From JBFJVD01 sp041624375 (lineage in GTDB: Bacteria; Chloroflexota; Anaerolineae; Anaerolineales; E44-bin32), in the NCBI GenBank assembly GCA_041624375.1, contig JBFJVD010000002.1:1-55869 (forward strand): DNA of 55,869 bases. Reading direction: 5' to 3'. Within the stretch, counting starts at the first letter, position 1; every line of letters begins with the position of its first letter. Below the pieces are notes generated by a model, which had not been told where the DNA came from, made no database searches, and saw only the letters and a program-made list of their open reading frames with translations. The translations under genes were made by a program, and so were the position numbers. Shown here in pieces: positions 33,312-42,379 of this stretch.

Positions 33312-34247
33312 TCAGAGGCTGAAGTCGATCTTCGAATCGTCACCTCCTCTGCGAAACACGATCGAAATCACCACCAGCAGGAGCGAGGCGGCGAGCATGA
33401 CGGTGGACACTGCGTTGATTTTCGGCGTCACGCCGCGCTTGATCATCCCGAACACGCGCACCGGCAGCGTGTTGAAACCGGCGCCGCTGGTGAAGAAGGT
33501 GATCACGAAATCATCGAGCGACAGGGTGAAAGCCAGCAGCGCCCCGCCGAGGATGCCCGGCATCATGAGCGGGAGGGTGACCCGGCGGAACGTCTTCCAG
33601 GCATTGGCATACAGGTCCTGGGCCGCCTCCTCCAGGCTGCGGTCCATATTCGCCAGCCGGGCGCGCACGACGACGGCGACGAAGGAGATGTTGAAGGCCA
33701 CATGGCCGATGATCACCGAGAACGGGACCGCCAGCCGCACCCCGAACAGGCTCAGGCGCCAGGGCTCGAAACCGATCCCGCTCAAGTTGAAGAAGATGAG
33801 CAGCATGATCGCCATCGCGATGTCGGGGATGACGATCGGCAGGTAGAGCACGGCGTCCATGCCCAGCTTGCCGACGAAGTCGTAGCGCTCCATCGCCATC
33901 GCCGCCAGCGTTCCGAGGATGGTGGAAATCACCGTCGAGACGATCGCGACGAACAGGCTGTTCCACAGTGCCAGGATGATCTGCTGGTCGCCGGCCATCT
34001 CGGCGTACCAGCTGAGGCTGAAGCCGGTCCACTGCGCCGTGGATCGGGAGGCGTTAAACGAGAAGAAGACCAGGATCAGGATCGGAAGATAAAAGAAGAG
34101 GTAGCCCAGGAGGCCGTATCCGCCGAGCGCCAGTTCACCGAGCGCGGCGCGCAGGCGGAACCATGGGTTCGAGCCAGGCTGCTGCCGGGCCTGCCGTCCC
34201 ATGCGCGCCGGGGAAAGGTCCCGCACCTGACTCTGCGGCGCGGTCAT
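33312..34247 (-). CDS. potC: Polyamine-type ABC permease PotC
   Basis: A 311-residue inner-membrane permease with six TM helices after a cytoplasmic N-terminal extension of about 45 residues. The EAA-type loop reads DRSLEEAAQDLYANAWKTFR followed by VTLPLMMPGILGG. It overlaps the potB stop by four bases (ATGA). It pairs with PotB to form the channel driven by PotA. Similarity to phosphate- or iron-type permeases is weaker, and the potD and potA neighbours settle the class. Confidence 0.92.
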   Translation of the reverse strand: MTAPQSQVRDLSPARMGRQARQQPGSNPWFRLRAALGELALGGYGLLGYLFFYLPILILVFFSFNASRSTAQWTGFSLSWYAEMAGDQQIILALWNSLFVAIVSTVISTILGTLAAMAMERYDFVGKLGMDAVLYLPIVIPDIAMAIMLLIFFNLSGIGFEPWRLSLFGVRLAVPFSVIIGHVAFNISFVAVVVRARLANMDRSLEEAAQDLYANAWKTFRRVTLPLMMPGILGGALLAFTLSLDDFVITFFTSGAGFNTLPVRVFGMIKRGVTPKINAVSTVMLAASLLLVVISIVFRRGGDDSKIDFSL

Positions 34248-35110
34248 CGCGGCGTGCCCGTTCGAATGGCGGTGCGGAAGTAGATCAGGGTGGCGAGCAA
34301 CATCAGCACCATCATCACCGTCGAGAGCGCCGATCCGAACGGCCAGTCATGCGCTGCAAGGAACTGGTTGCTGATGATATTGCCGATCATCAGCGACTTT
34401 CCGCCGCCCAGGATGGCCGGCGTGATGAAGGCGCCCAGCGCGGGGATGAACACCAGCATCGACCCGGCGACAACCCCGGGGATTGAGAGTGGCCAGACGA
34501 CCCGCGTGAAGACGCGGAAGCCGGAGGCATACAGGTCGGCCGCCGCTTCGAGCAGACTGCGGTCGATGCGCTCAAGGGCGGCGTAGATGGGCAGCACCAT
34601 CACCGGCATCCAGCCATAGACCAGCCCGAGGATGATGGCGAAGTCGTTGCCGAAGAGCGGCAGAGGCTCGTCGATCAGGCCAAGGGACATCAGGGAAACG
34701 TTGACCAGGCCGGTGTTCGTGCGCAGGATGGTGAGCCAGGCGTAGGTGCGAATCAGGAAATTGGTCCAGAACGGGATCATTAACCCCAGCAAGAGCAAGT
34801 TCCTGTGCCGGCGGGAGCGGGTGGCGATGAAATAGGCCAGCGGGAAGCCAAACAGCAGACTCAAGACTGTGGTTGCCACGGCGATATAGGTCGAGCGGAA
34901 GAGGGTGTTCAGGTAGAGGCTGTCGACCACCCGCTGGAAGTTCCCGAAAGTGAAATTCCAGATCACGCCGCCGTAGGTGCCGCGCTCCAAGAAGCTGTAT
35001 ACGAGAACGACCACCAGCGGCGCCAGAAAGAAGACCAGCAGCCAGGCGGCCGCCGGGCTCAGCAGCAGCCAGGCACGGAAGGAAGGGGAACGGCGCCAGC
35101 GCTCTTGCAT
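34244..35110 (-). CDS. potB: Polyamine-type ABC permease PotB
   Basis: A 288-residue permease with six TM helices. FSFLERGTYGGVIWNFTFGNF after TM1 is typical of PotB. The EAA loop is DRSLLEAAADLYASGFRVFTR followed by VVWPLSIPGVVAG. GGGAGA lies before its ATG. Its stop overlaps the potC start. Confidence 0.92.
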   Translation of the reverse strand: MQERWRRSPSFRAWLLLSPAAAWLLVFFLAPLVVVLVYSFLERGTYGGVIWNFTFGNFQRVVDSLYLNTLFRSTYIAVATTVLSLLFGFPLAYFIATRSRRHRNLLLLGLMIPFWTNFLIRTYAWLTILRTNTGLVNVSLMSLGLIDEPLPLFGNDFAIILGLVYGWMPVMVLPIYAALERIDRSLLEAAADLYASGFRVFTRVVWPLSIPGVVAGSMLVFIPALGAFITPAILGGGKSLMIGNIISNQFLAAHDWPFGSALSTVMMVLMLLATLIYFRTAIRTGTPR

Positions 35111-35128
35111 ATTCGGATCTCCCAGCGC

Positions 35129-36226
35129 TCAGTCGATCAGCACGCGCGCGTGCTGTGGATCCCACATAACGGCAACGGCGTCCCCGACCGCATGGCGCTG
35201 GACGCCGTCGCCGACGTTTTGCATTCGCACCGCCAGCGTGGCCCCACCAGCGGCCTCGATGACGTAGCGGGTGTCGGTCCCGAGATACATGGCCTGCGTG
35301 ATCGTGCCGGCCAGCCGGGCCAGTTCCGCTCCGGTTCCACCATCATCGACCCCCTGCAGGCCGATCCGTTCAGGACGGATGGAGACGGTGACTTCGGCGC
35401 CGACCGTTGTCCCTTCCTCCGCCCAGCCGCAGAGGACCGAGGCGCCACCATCGAGCGCGACCTCCACCGGCGGACCCAGTGGGGCGACACGCCCAGGGAT
35501 GAAATTGGTCTCGCCGATGAAGTCGGCGACGAAACGGTTCGCCGGGTGCTCGTAGATGCCTTCGGGCGCGCCCATCTGCAGGACCCGGCCGCGGCGGATC
35601 ACCGCGATCCGATCGGACATCGTCAGCGCTTCCTCCTGGTCGTGGGTGACATAGATGAACGTGATGCCCACCCGGTGCTGAAGCGCTTTCAGCTCGATCT
35701 GCATCGCCTTACGCAGCTTCAAGTCCAGGGCGCCGAGCGGCTCGTCGAGCAAGAGCACCTTGGGTTGATTGACCAACGCTCGTGCCAGCGCCACCCGCTG
35801 CTGCTGCCCACCGGAGAGCTGATCGGGCCGCCGGTGCACCATGCCGGGCAGTTGAACCAGCTCGAGGGCCTCGTGCACACGGCTTTTCGTTTCCTTGTCC
35901 GGGACACCGCGCATCTCGAGGCCAAACGCGACGTTGTCGTAGACGCTCATGTGTGGAAAGAGCGCGTAATGCTGGAAGACGGTGTTCACTGGGCGCTGAA
36001 AGGCCGGCCGATAGCCCTGCAGCTCGCCACCGATGAGGATCTGGCCCGAGGTCGGCATCTCGAAGCCGGCGATCAACCGCAGCGTGGTTGTCTTGCCGCA
36101 GCCGCTGGGTCCCAGCAGGGAGAAGAATTCGCCGTCCCGAATCTGCAGGGAGATGTGGTCCACGGCGGTCACATCGCCGAAGCGCTTTACAACCTCCTGA
36201 AGCTCGACTGCGAACCCATCGCTCAT
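35129..36226 (-). CDS. potA: Polyamine-type ABC ATPase PotA
   Basis: ATP-binding subunit of 365 residues. Walker A LGPSGCGKTT (38-47), Q-loop VFQHYALFPHM, signature LSGGQQQRVALARAL, Walker B VLLLDEPLGALD and the switch His in YVTHDQEEALTMSDRI are intact. The C-terminal TOBE-type domain (from about 240) is the usual regulatory extension of PotA/MalK-type ATPases. It is first of the four transporter genes and follows the Lrp-type regulator by 17 bp, so all five genes are probably transcribed together. Confidence 0.93.
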   Translation of the reverse strand: MSDGFAVELQEVVKRFGDVTAVDHISLQIRDGEFFSLLGPSGCGKTTTLRLIAGFEMPTSGQILIGGELQGYRPAFQRPVNTVFQHYALFPHMSVYDNVAFGLEMRGVPDKETKSRVHEALELVQLPGMVHRRPDQLSGGQQQRVALARALVNQPKVLLLDEPLGALDLKLRKAMQIELKALQHRVGITFIYVTHDQEEALTMSDRIAVIRRGRVLQMGAPEGIYEHPANRFVADFIGETNFIPGRVAPLGPPVEVALDGGASVLCGWAEEGTTVGAEVTVSIRPERIGLQGVDDGGTGAELARLAGTITQAMYLGTDTRYVIEAAGGATLAVRMQNVGDGVQRHAVGDAVAVMWDPQHARVLID

Positions 36227-36243
36227 GCGACTCTCCCCGCGCG

Positions 36244-36753
36244 TCAGTCCATCGAGGGGTGATCGACCCGGGATTCCTGCTCCTGTTCGGAGGGCAAGGA
36301 GAACATCGGCCGCGCGCCGTAGGCCATTTTGAAGGTGTCAAGGATGAGGAACGTCTGTGTCCGCTGAATACCGGGGAGTTTGCGCAGGCGCTCGTTGAGG
36401 AATGAGGTCAGGTGGGCGCGATCCCGGCACATCACCTCCACCATCAGGTCGTATTCGCCCGACACTAGGATCAGGTAGCTGACTTCCGGGAAGCCGGCGA
36501 TCGCCGCCGCCACCTGATCAAGTTCGGAGGGTTTGGCGGACACGCCGATCATCGCCGGCGCATCGAATCCCAGTTCGTACGGGTTGACCAGCCCGACGAT
36601 GTGGACCACCTGGTCCTCCACCAGGCGCGCCACCCGGTTGCGGACCGTCCCTTCCGAAACGCCCACTCTTTGGGCGATTTCCGTGAACGGCCTGCGCCCA
36701 TCGCGCTGGAGTATAGCGAGGATCGAGGTATCGAGCTGATCAAGATCGGGCAT
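36244..36753 (-). CDS. Lrp/AsnC-family transcriptional regulator
   Basis: A 169-residue regulator. The N-terminal helix-turn-helix is DQLDTSILAILQRDGRRPF…AQRVGVSEGTVRNRVARL, and the C-terminal RAM/ligand domain carries YLILVSGEYDLMVEV and LPGIQRTQTFLIL. Family members sense amino acids and control transport and catabolism, and lie beside the genes they control. First gene of the potABCD-catabolism run, it is the obvious candidate controller. ATG 36753 has no Shine-Dalgarno and may be leaderless; a TTG at 36810 would place the DNA repeats inside the gene. A C-terminal tail (EQEQESRVDHPSMD) is extra. Confidence 0.9.
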   Translation of the reverse strand: MPDLDQLDTSILAILQRDGRRPFTEIAQRVGVSEGTVRNRVARLVEDQVVHIVGLVNPYELGFDAPAMIGVSAKPSELDQVAAAIAGFPEVSYLILVSGEYDLMVEVMCRDRAHLTSFLNERLRKLPGIQRTQTFLILDTFKMAYGARPMFSLPSEQEQESRVDHPSMD

Positions 36754-36761
36754 GAAATGCG

Positions 36762-36803
36762 AATTTCGTAGAATTATGGCTATTCTAGCGTGAAATTCGT
36801 AGA
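36762..36803 (-). promoter_or_regulatory. Direct repeats before the lrp-type gene
   Basis: AATTTCGTAGA (36762-36772) and AAATTCGTAGA (36793-36803) are direct repeats 31 bp apart, close to three helical turns, in an AT-rich stretch just before the regulator start. Lrp-family proteins often bind phased AT-rich sites before their own gene. Confidence 0.55.
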
Positions 36804-36892
36804 TTTTCAAGCGTTTCAGGGCCGAAAACGTACAGCCAGGGCGAATCAGGCTTCGTGTCGCGCCATTCGCTGGAAGTTTGCAGCCGCCGCGC

Positions 36893-37726
36893 TCAACCCC
36901 GGAAGATGAACGACAGGCTCGAGATCAGCACGAACATCAGGCTGGCGCCCAGCTGGCGCAAACCGATGCGCGTTGGGGTCACGCTTCGCGCAGGGCGCAG
37001 CACAGCATCCACTGCGTCGACCGCCAGCAGACCGAACGCGATGGTCACGCCCCATGGGAGGGTCGCTGCCAGTGACAGGCCGGCCGCCAGTCCAAGATTG
37101 AACAGGTGGTAGAGCAGCGGCCGCCAGGCCGCGCGCAAGCGGGCGTCAAGCTCAGGAAGGGAGTCTTGGTCGCGCTGCCCCAGCCGCAAATACACCAGCA
37201 GGATCGACGCAGCTGCTTGCAGCCAGGTGATCAGCCAGAGCAGCACGGCGAGTCCGAGCTCCTGACCGCCGGCGACCCAGAAGGCAGCCGGCGCAGTGAG
37301 CGCCAGCACACCGGCCCCAACCAGCTCAATCCCAACCCGCCCCCGCTCCGCCCGTCGGCTCACCAGCCAAAGATGCCAGAGGAAGACCGGGATGCCGGGC
37401 GCGGCGAGCCACAGGAGCCGGCTGTGGCCGGCGAAGACAAGGAGCAGGATCAGGACGCTCAGGGACCCGCCGTATATGGCGGCCCAGGCGAGCGAAGCCC
37501 GCAGATCACTTCGGCGGCGGCGCCGGCTCAAGACCTTGACGACCATCGTCACCGGCTGCCGCAGCAAGAACGCTGTCAAACTGGCGCCAACAAGAAGGAG
37601 CGCGGAAGGCCCTGGGCTTCCACCAGCAGCCAATCCGATCGCCAGCGGGCCGAACAACCAGATCCAGGCGCCATGTTCGGCGGGGATGGCGTACTGGCGC
37701 CGCCAGAGCCCCTGCGATCGACTCAG
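36893..37726 (-). CDS. YwiC-like multi-TM membrane protein
   Basis: Integral membrane protein of about 255-278 residues with at least seven TM helices. The segment PAEHGAWIWLFGPLAIGL is the signature start of the YwiC-like family, whose function is unknown. The only standard start in frame is a TTG at 37655-37657, but it falls inside the conserved EHGAW segment, so the true start lies upstream. No ATG, GTG or other TTG exists back to the stop at 37799; CTG codons at 37724 and 37757 are the available options. I give the CTG at 37724 as a provisional end. A sequencing error or a non-canonical start are both possible. The gene abuts the cupin stop. Confidence 0.65.
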   Translation of the reverse strand: MSRSQGLWRRQYAIPAEHGAWIWLFGPLAIGLAAGGSPGPSALLLVGASLTAFLLRQPVTMVVKVLSRRRRRSDLRASLAWAAIYGGSLSVLILLLVFAGHSRLLWLAAPGIPVFLWHLWLVSRRAERGRVGIELVGAGVLALTAPAAFWVAGGQELGLAVLLWLITWLQAAASILLVYLRLGQRDQDSLPELDARLRAAWRPLLYHLFNLGLAAGLSLAATLPWGVTIAFGLLAVDAVDAVLRPARSVTPTRIGLRQLGASLMFVLISSLSFIFRG

Positions 37727-37791
37727 CTCCTGGCGGGCAGGTGCGGGTCCGGCATTCAGCTGGCGCTCATGTGGGGGGTGGGCGTCGGCGC

Positions 37792-38118
37792 TCAGTACTT
37801 ATAGTCCTCACGTACCGGGCTGAAGACATCGATCACGCGCGCGCCCTCCGGCCCGGCTACGGCGCGGTGGGAGACATCTCCGGGGATCAGATAGCTTTCA
37901 CCGGCCTTGAGCGAGCGGGTCTCGCCTTCCACGGTGAGGGTCATCGTCCCCTGGATCATCACGCCGGCTTGTTCGTGGGGGTGGCTGTGTTCCGGGAGCA
38001 CGGCGTTGGGGTCGAGTTCGACGTCGGAGATCAGCATGCGCTCGCCCCAGTGAGTCCGGATGCGGATTCCCGGCGCCACCTCCTTGGCCGATCGCTCGAC
38101 TGCGTCGAAGAAGTACAT
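37792..38118 (-). CDS. Small cupin-domain protein
   Basis: A 108-residue single-domain cupin. Motif 1 is PEHSHPHEQAGVMIQG (two His, Glu and a further His-type ligand pattern) and motif 2 is YLIPGDVSHRAVAG with a late His. The motifs give a metal-binding beta barrel, as in many small regulatory or isomerase-like cupins. AGGAGGG lies six bases before ATG 38118; an ATG six codons upstream is less likely. No reaction can be assigned. It is divergent from the M24 peptidase gene. Confidence 0.85.
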   Translation of the reverse strand: MYFFDAVERSAKEVAPGIRIRTHWGERMLISDVELDPNAVLPEHSHPHEQAGVMIQGTMTLTVEGETRSLKAGESYLIPGDVSHRAVAGPEGARVIDVFSPVREDYKY

Positions 38119-38252
38119 CGCTCCCTCCTGCGGCATACCTGCAGCGCGTGCGCTACGTCATCATACACCGGCTGTAACCCGCCGACAGTGCGGTCTTTCG
38201 GGGTGATATAGTGAGACGGCAGCCTCATCATTCCGGCTCAAGAGGAGGACGG

Positions 38253-39353
38253 ATGTCCATGGAACGGCTCGACCGAGTCCGCGCGCAGCTCGAACGTTTG
38301 CAGGTCGACGCGGTCGCCCTTGTCCCCGGCCCGAATCTGCGCTACCTGACCGGCGTTTCCTTCCACCTGCTCGAGCGGCTCTTCCTGTTCATCCTGCCGC
38401 GAGAGGGGGAGCCGGTGGCCGTGCTGCCTTCGCTGGAGCTGCCCACCTGGGAAGCGGGCGCTGCTTTTGCGGCTCACCTCTTTGGCTGGCACGACTCCGC
38501 CGGGCATGCGGCGGCGCTGGCGAGCGCCGTGGAGGCGCTTCCGCCGATTGAATCGCTGGCGGTGGAGCATCTGCGCATGCGGGTGATGGAGTTCCGCACG
38601 CTGCAGTCGGTCTATCCCCAGGCGCGCTTTTCATCGGCGGAGGATGTGCTGGACCCGGTGCGCATCCGCAAAGATGGGGCGGAACTGGAGGCGCTCCGGC
38701 GGGCCATCGCCATCGCAGAGACCGCGCTCGAAGAGGTCGTCGTCGAGGTGTCCGCCGGCCTGAGTGAGCGCGAGATCGCCAACCGGCTGAGCGCTGCGCT
38801 CCTGGCGCATGGCGGCGAGAGCGTACCGATCGACCCGATCGTCCTCAGTGGCCCTCGATCAGCGTTGCCTCATGGGACCGCCGGCGCCCGCAGGGTGGAA
38901 TCCGGCGACTACCTCTTGATCGATTTCGGGACGACGATTCGAGGCTACCACTCAGACATCACCCGCACCTTCATCGTCGGCGAGGCGCGTGAGAAGAAGC
39001 AGCGGGCGGTGTACGAGGCCGTGCGCGCCGCCAACGAGGCGGCGCGGGCCGCCGTCCGACCGGGCGTGTCCTGTGCCGACGTGGACGCCGCCGCGCGCGC
39101 CGTGATCACCGCTGCCGGCTACGGCGACGCCTTCATCCACCGCACTGGCCACGGCCTGGGCATCGATATCCATGAGGCCCCCTCGATCGCTGCGGGGAAT
39201 TCGCTGGAGCTGGAACCCGGGATGGTCTTCACCATCGAGCCGGGGATCTACCTGCCCGATTGGGGCGGCGTGCGGGTTGAGGACGATGTCGTCGTCACCG
39301 CGGAAGGCGCTGAAAGCCTCACAGGCTTCGACCGCGACCTGCGCTTCATTTAA
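38253..39353 (+). CDS. M24-family metallopeptidase (Xaa-Pro peptidase-like)
   Basis: A 366-residue pita-bread-fold enzyme with a creatinase/prolidase N-terminal domain. The five metal ligands are present: D224 (LIDFGTT), D235 (HSDITRTF), H300 (HRTGHGLG), E329 (FTIEPGIY) and E343 (GVRVEDD). Relatives are Xaa-Pro aminopeptidases and dipeptidases, creatinase, and ectoine hydrolase DoeA/EutD, so a C-N hydrolase of a small amine is possible. GGAGG lies four bases before ATG 38253 and ten before a second ATG at 38259. The FAD oxidoreductase gene follows within 22 bp. Confidence 0.88.
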   Translation: MSMERLDRVRAQLERLQVDAVALVPGPNLRYLTGVSFHLLERLFLFILPREGEPVAVLPSLELPTWEAGAAFAAHLFGWHDSAGHAAALASAVEALPPIESLAVEHLRMRVMEFRTLQSVYPQARFSSAEDVLDPVRIRKDGAELEALRRAIAIAETALEEVVVEVSAGLSEREIANRLSAALLAHGGESVPIDPIVLSGPRSALPHGTAGARRVESGDYLLIDFGTTIRGYHSDITRTFIVGEAREKKQRAVYEAVRAANEAARAAVRPGVSCADVDAAARAVITAAGYGDAFIHRTGHGLGIDIHEAPSIAAGNSLELEPGMVFTIEPGIYLPDWGGVRVEDDVVVTAEGAESLTGFDRDLRFI

Positions 39354-39374
39354 CTTCCTTTCAGGTCGCCCCTG

Positions 39375-40754
39375 ATGAACGACCCTGCCCAGGCGGATGT
39401 GGTGATCTGCGGCGCCGGTATCGCCGGGATCGCGGCTGCCTGGGCGCTGAGCGCGCGTGGTCAGCGGCAGGTGGTGCTGGTCGACGATCGCCCCCCCATG
39501 ACGTTGACAAGCGACAAATCCACGGAAGCCTACCGCAACTGGTGGCCGGCGCCCGACGGGGCCATGATCGAGCTGATGAACCGCAGCATCGACTGGCTGG
39601 AGCAGCTCGCTGCCGAGAGCGGAAATGCCTTTCTGCTCAACCGGCGCGGGTATCTCTACGCAACGAAGATGCACGAACACGTGGACGTCTGGCGGCTGCA
39701 AGCGGAACGCGCGCAGGCTTTCGGCGCCGGCAGGCTGCGGATCCATGATCAAATGCCGGGCAGCGGCTATCGAGCCGCGCCCGCCGAGGGCTTCGCGGAT
39801 CAGCCCGACGGCGCTGATCTGCTCCTGAGTCAGGGACTGATCCGCCAGGAGTTTCCATTTCTCTCGGAAGAGGCCGTCGCCGTGCTTCACACACGCCGCT
39901 GTGGCTGGTTTAGCGGCCAGCAGCTCGGCATGTACTTGCTGCAAAAAGCCCGGGATGCCGGTGCCGAGGTTCTCCAGGGCCGTGTCACCGGCGTGGGTAC
40001 CGGCGGCGGCCGGGTGGACTCGGTGCATGTGCAGACCCCGGCGCGCAGCCTGCGGCTGGCCACCGGCGCGTTCATCAACGCCGCCGGCCCGGACGTTGGC
40101 GCCGTCGCCGAGCTCTTAGGGGTGGAACTGCCGGTCTTCTCCGAGCTCCATCTCAAGATGTCGTTTCCAGATGCGCATGGCGCGCTCCCGCGGACGGCGC
40201 CGATGGTGATTGGTGACGATGAACTCGAGCTTGACTGGGATCCGGCGGAAGTCCGGCTGCTGAGGGAAACGGGCGCGCCGCCCTGGCTCATGGAGCGCCT
40301 GCCGGCCGGGGTGCACACGCGCCCGGAAGGCGGCCACGGGAGCCAGAACGTGCTGCTCCTTTGGCCGAACCATTTGGAGCCCGTTCAACCGCGCTTCCCG
40401 CTTCCGGACGATCCCTTCTTCCCCGAAGTCGCGCTGCGCGGGATGGCGGCGTGGATCCCCGGTTTTCGCACCTACATCAATCGGCTTCCCCGACCCTACA
40501 TCGATGGCGGCTATTACACCAAGACGGTCGAGAATCGGCCGCTCATCGGCCCGCTCCCCGTCGAAGGTGCCTATGTGGTCGGCGCGCTCTCGGGTTTCGG
40601 CCTGATGGCCGCCTGCGCCGCGGGGGAGCTCGTTGCGGCGCATGTGCTTGGCGAAAGGCTGCCGTCCTATGCGCCGGCCTTCCGCCTCGAGCGCTACGAC
40701 GACCCGGCCTATCAGGCGCGCCTCAAAGACTGGGGCCCCAGCGCACAGCTCTGA
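39375..40754 (+). CDS. FAD-dependent amino-acid/amine oxidoreductase (DAO family)
   Basis: A 459-residue flavoprotein of the DadA/glycine oxidase/sarcosine oxidase superfamily. The dinucleotide-binding motif VICGAGIAGIAAAWALS is at about 10-26. GAFINAAGPDVGAVA and the late YVVGALSGFGLMAACAAGE close the FAD site, and the PLIGPLPVEGAYV segment precedes it. It should oxidise a secondary amine, D-amino acid or related C-N bond. Co-transcription with the M24 peptidase (hydrolyse, then oxidise) is plausible. The substrate is unknown. Confidence 0.85.
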   Translation: MNDPAQADVVICGAGIAGIAAAWALSARGQRQVVLVDDRPPMTLTSDKSTEAYRNWWPAPDGAMIELMNRSIDWLEQLAAESGNAFLLNRRGYLYATKMHEHVDVWRLQAERAQAFGAGRLRIHDQMPGSGYRAAPAEGFADQPDGADLLLSQGLIRQEFPFLSEEAVAVLHTRRCGWFSGQQLGMYLLQKARDAGAEVLQGRVTGVGTGGGRVDSVHVQTPARSLRLATGAFINAAGPDVGAVAELLGVELPVFSELHLKMSFPDAHGALPRTAPMVIGDDELELDWDPAEVRLLRETGAPPWLMERLPAGVHTRPEGGHGSQNVLLLWPNHLEPVQPRFPLPDDPFFPEVALRGMAAWIPGFRTYINRLPRPYIDGGYYTKTVENRPLIGPLPVEGAYVVGALSGFGLMAACAAGELVAAHVLGERLPSYAPAFRLERYDDPAYQARLKDWGPSAQL

Positions 40755-40945
40755 GAGTCACCGGCACACTCGAGGCAGTCGTGCCCGGTACCGATCTGCG
40801 CCGATTTGTGGCAAAATGCGGGGGCGCCGGAGGGGCGCCTGCAGGATCGTTCAATGCACAGCGCCAGGGGTGGCGCCGTAGTTAAGATCGGCGGCTCGGC
40901 CTCCTTCACCTCGAGCTCCCGACAGGAAGGACATCAACCCCATCC

Positions 40946-42379
40946 ATGAGACTATTCCCCTTCGGTCGAAAAACGGAAGCCCGCAAAGTCCTGGTCATTG
41001 GTTTGGACTGCGCCGCGCCCGAGCTGGTCTTTGATCGCTGGCGGGACGAACTGCCAGCCTTTCGGGCTTTGATGGAGCGCGGACGCTGGGGCGAGCTGCG
41101 CTCCAGCCTGCCGGCTATCACCGTCCCCGCCTGGTCGTCGATGCTCTCAGGCCGCGACCCGGGCGAGCTTGGCATCTACGGCTTCCGTAATCGGGCGGAC
41201 CACACCTACACCGGCAAGTTCATCGCCACCGGCAACTACGTCCGTGTCAAGCGAATCTGGGACTACCTGGATGAAGCCGGCAAGCAGTCGATCGTTATCG
41301 GTGTGCCGCAGACTTATCCGGTGCGCCCGATCAACGGGCAGCTCATCTCCGGCTTTCTGGCGCCCGGCACCGACAGCGAATTCACCTATCCGGCTGCGCT
41401 GCGGGATGAGGTGCTTGCCATCGCCCCCGGGTACAGCGTGGACGTGCGTGAGTTCCGCACGGAGAACAAAGACTGGCTGCTCGACCAGATCCAGGACATG
41501 ACCGAGAAACGCTTCCGGGTGGTGGACTACTTGATCCGGGAGCGGCCATGGGACTTCTTCATGCTTATGGAAATTGGCGTCGACCGCATCCACCATGGCT
41601 TCTGGAGCTACCACGATCCGGGGCACCGGCGCTATCAAGCCGGGAACCCCTACGAGCGTGCGATCTACGACTACTATGTTCGTATCGATCAGAAACTGGG
41701 CGAATGGCTTGATGTCATTGACGATGACACGGTTGTGCTGGTGGTCTCCGATCACGGGGCGAAGAAAATGGACGGTGGGATCTGTGTGAACGAGTGGCTG
41801 GTACGGGAAGGATACCTTTCCTTTAAGACACCGCCGGAAGCGGGCAAGATCACCCGCTTCGATGAGGAGAATGTTGATTGGTCGAAGACGATGGCCTGGG
41901 GAGACGGCGGCTACTACGGCCGGGTATTCCTGAACGTGAAAGATCGGGAGCCCGAGGGCGTGATCGAGCCGGCGGCGTACGAGCAGTTCCGCGACGAGCT
42001 GGCAGAGAAGCTTTGCGCCATTCCGGGTCCCGACGGCGAGGATCTCGGTACCCGGGTGTTCAAACCTCAGGAGGTTTACCGCTCTGTGAGCGGTGTGGCC
42101 CCCGATCTCATGGTCTACTTCGGCGACCTTGACTGGCGCTCCGTCGGATCCCTCGGCCATGGCGACGTCTACACGTTTGAAAACGACACCGGCCCCGACG
42201 ACTGCAACCACGCGGAGAACGGCCTGTTCATCCTGGCCGACCCGCGGGCGGAGCCACGCCGGTCGCCAGTGGAGGGTGCGCAGCTCATGGACGTCACGCC
42301 GACACTGCTGGAACTCTTTGGGATCCCGATCCCGGCTGAGGTTCAGGGCGAAAGCTTGCGCACAAGGGGCGGCCGATGA
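40946..42379 (+). CDS. Alkaline-phosphatase-superfamily phosphodiesterase (copy 1)
   Basis: A 477-residue type I phosphodiesterase/nucleotide pyrophosphatase-like protein. VLVIGLDCAAPELVF carries the first metal Asp, and T59 in LPAITVPAWSSMLSGRDPG (consensus TxPxxTxxxTG) is the probable nucleophile region. EIGVDRIHHGFW, VVLVVSDHGAKKMDGG and the late HAENGLFI supply further metal ligands. No signal peptide is seen. Such proteins release phosphate or sulfate esters; the substrate is unknown. It is a paralog of the gene at 54055-55743. Its stop overlaps the lipoprotein start that follows. Confidence 0.85.
   Translation: MRLFPFGRKTEARKVLVIGLDCAAPELVFDRWRDELPAFRALMERGRWGELRSSLPAITVPAWSSMLSGRDPGELGIYGFRNRADHTYTGKFIATGNYVRVKRIWDYLDEAGKQSIVIGVPQTYPVRPINGQLISGFLAPGTDSEFTYPAALRDEVLAIAPGYSVDVREFRTENKDWLLDQIQDMTEKRFRVVDYLIRERPWDFFMLMEIGVDRIHHGFWSYHDPGHRRYQAGNPYERAIYDYYVRIDQKLGEWLDVIDDDTVVLVVSDHGAKKMDGGICVNEWLVREGYLSFKTPPEAGKITRFDEENVDWSKTMAWGDGGYYGRVFLNVKDREPEGVIEPAAYEQFRDELAEKLCAIPGPDGEDLGTRVFKPQEVYRSVSGVAPDLMVYFGDLDWRSVGSLGHGDVYTFENDTGPDDCNHAENGLFILADPRAEPRRSPVEGAQLMDVTPTLLELFGIPIPAEVQGESLRTRGGR

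Noticed and set aside
32115..34283. 722-codon plus-strand frame across potD and potC
   Set aside because: Shadow of the transporter genes; its content is low-complexity His/Asp/Arg/Gln and it crosses two gene boundaries.
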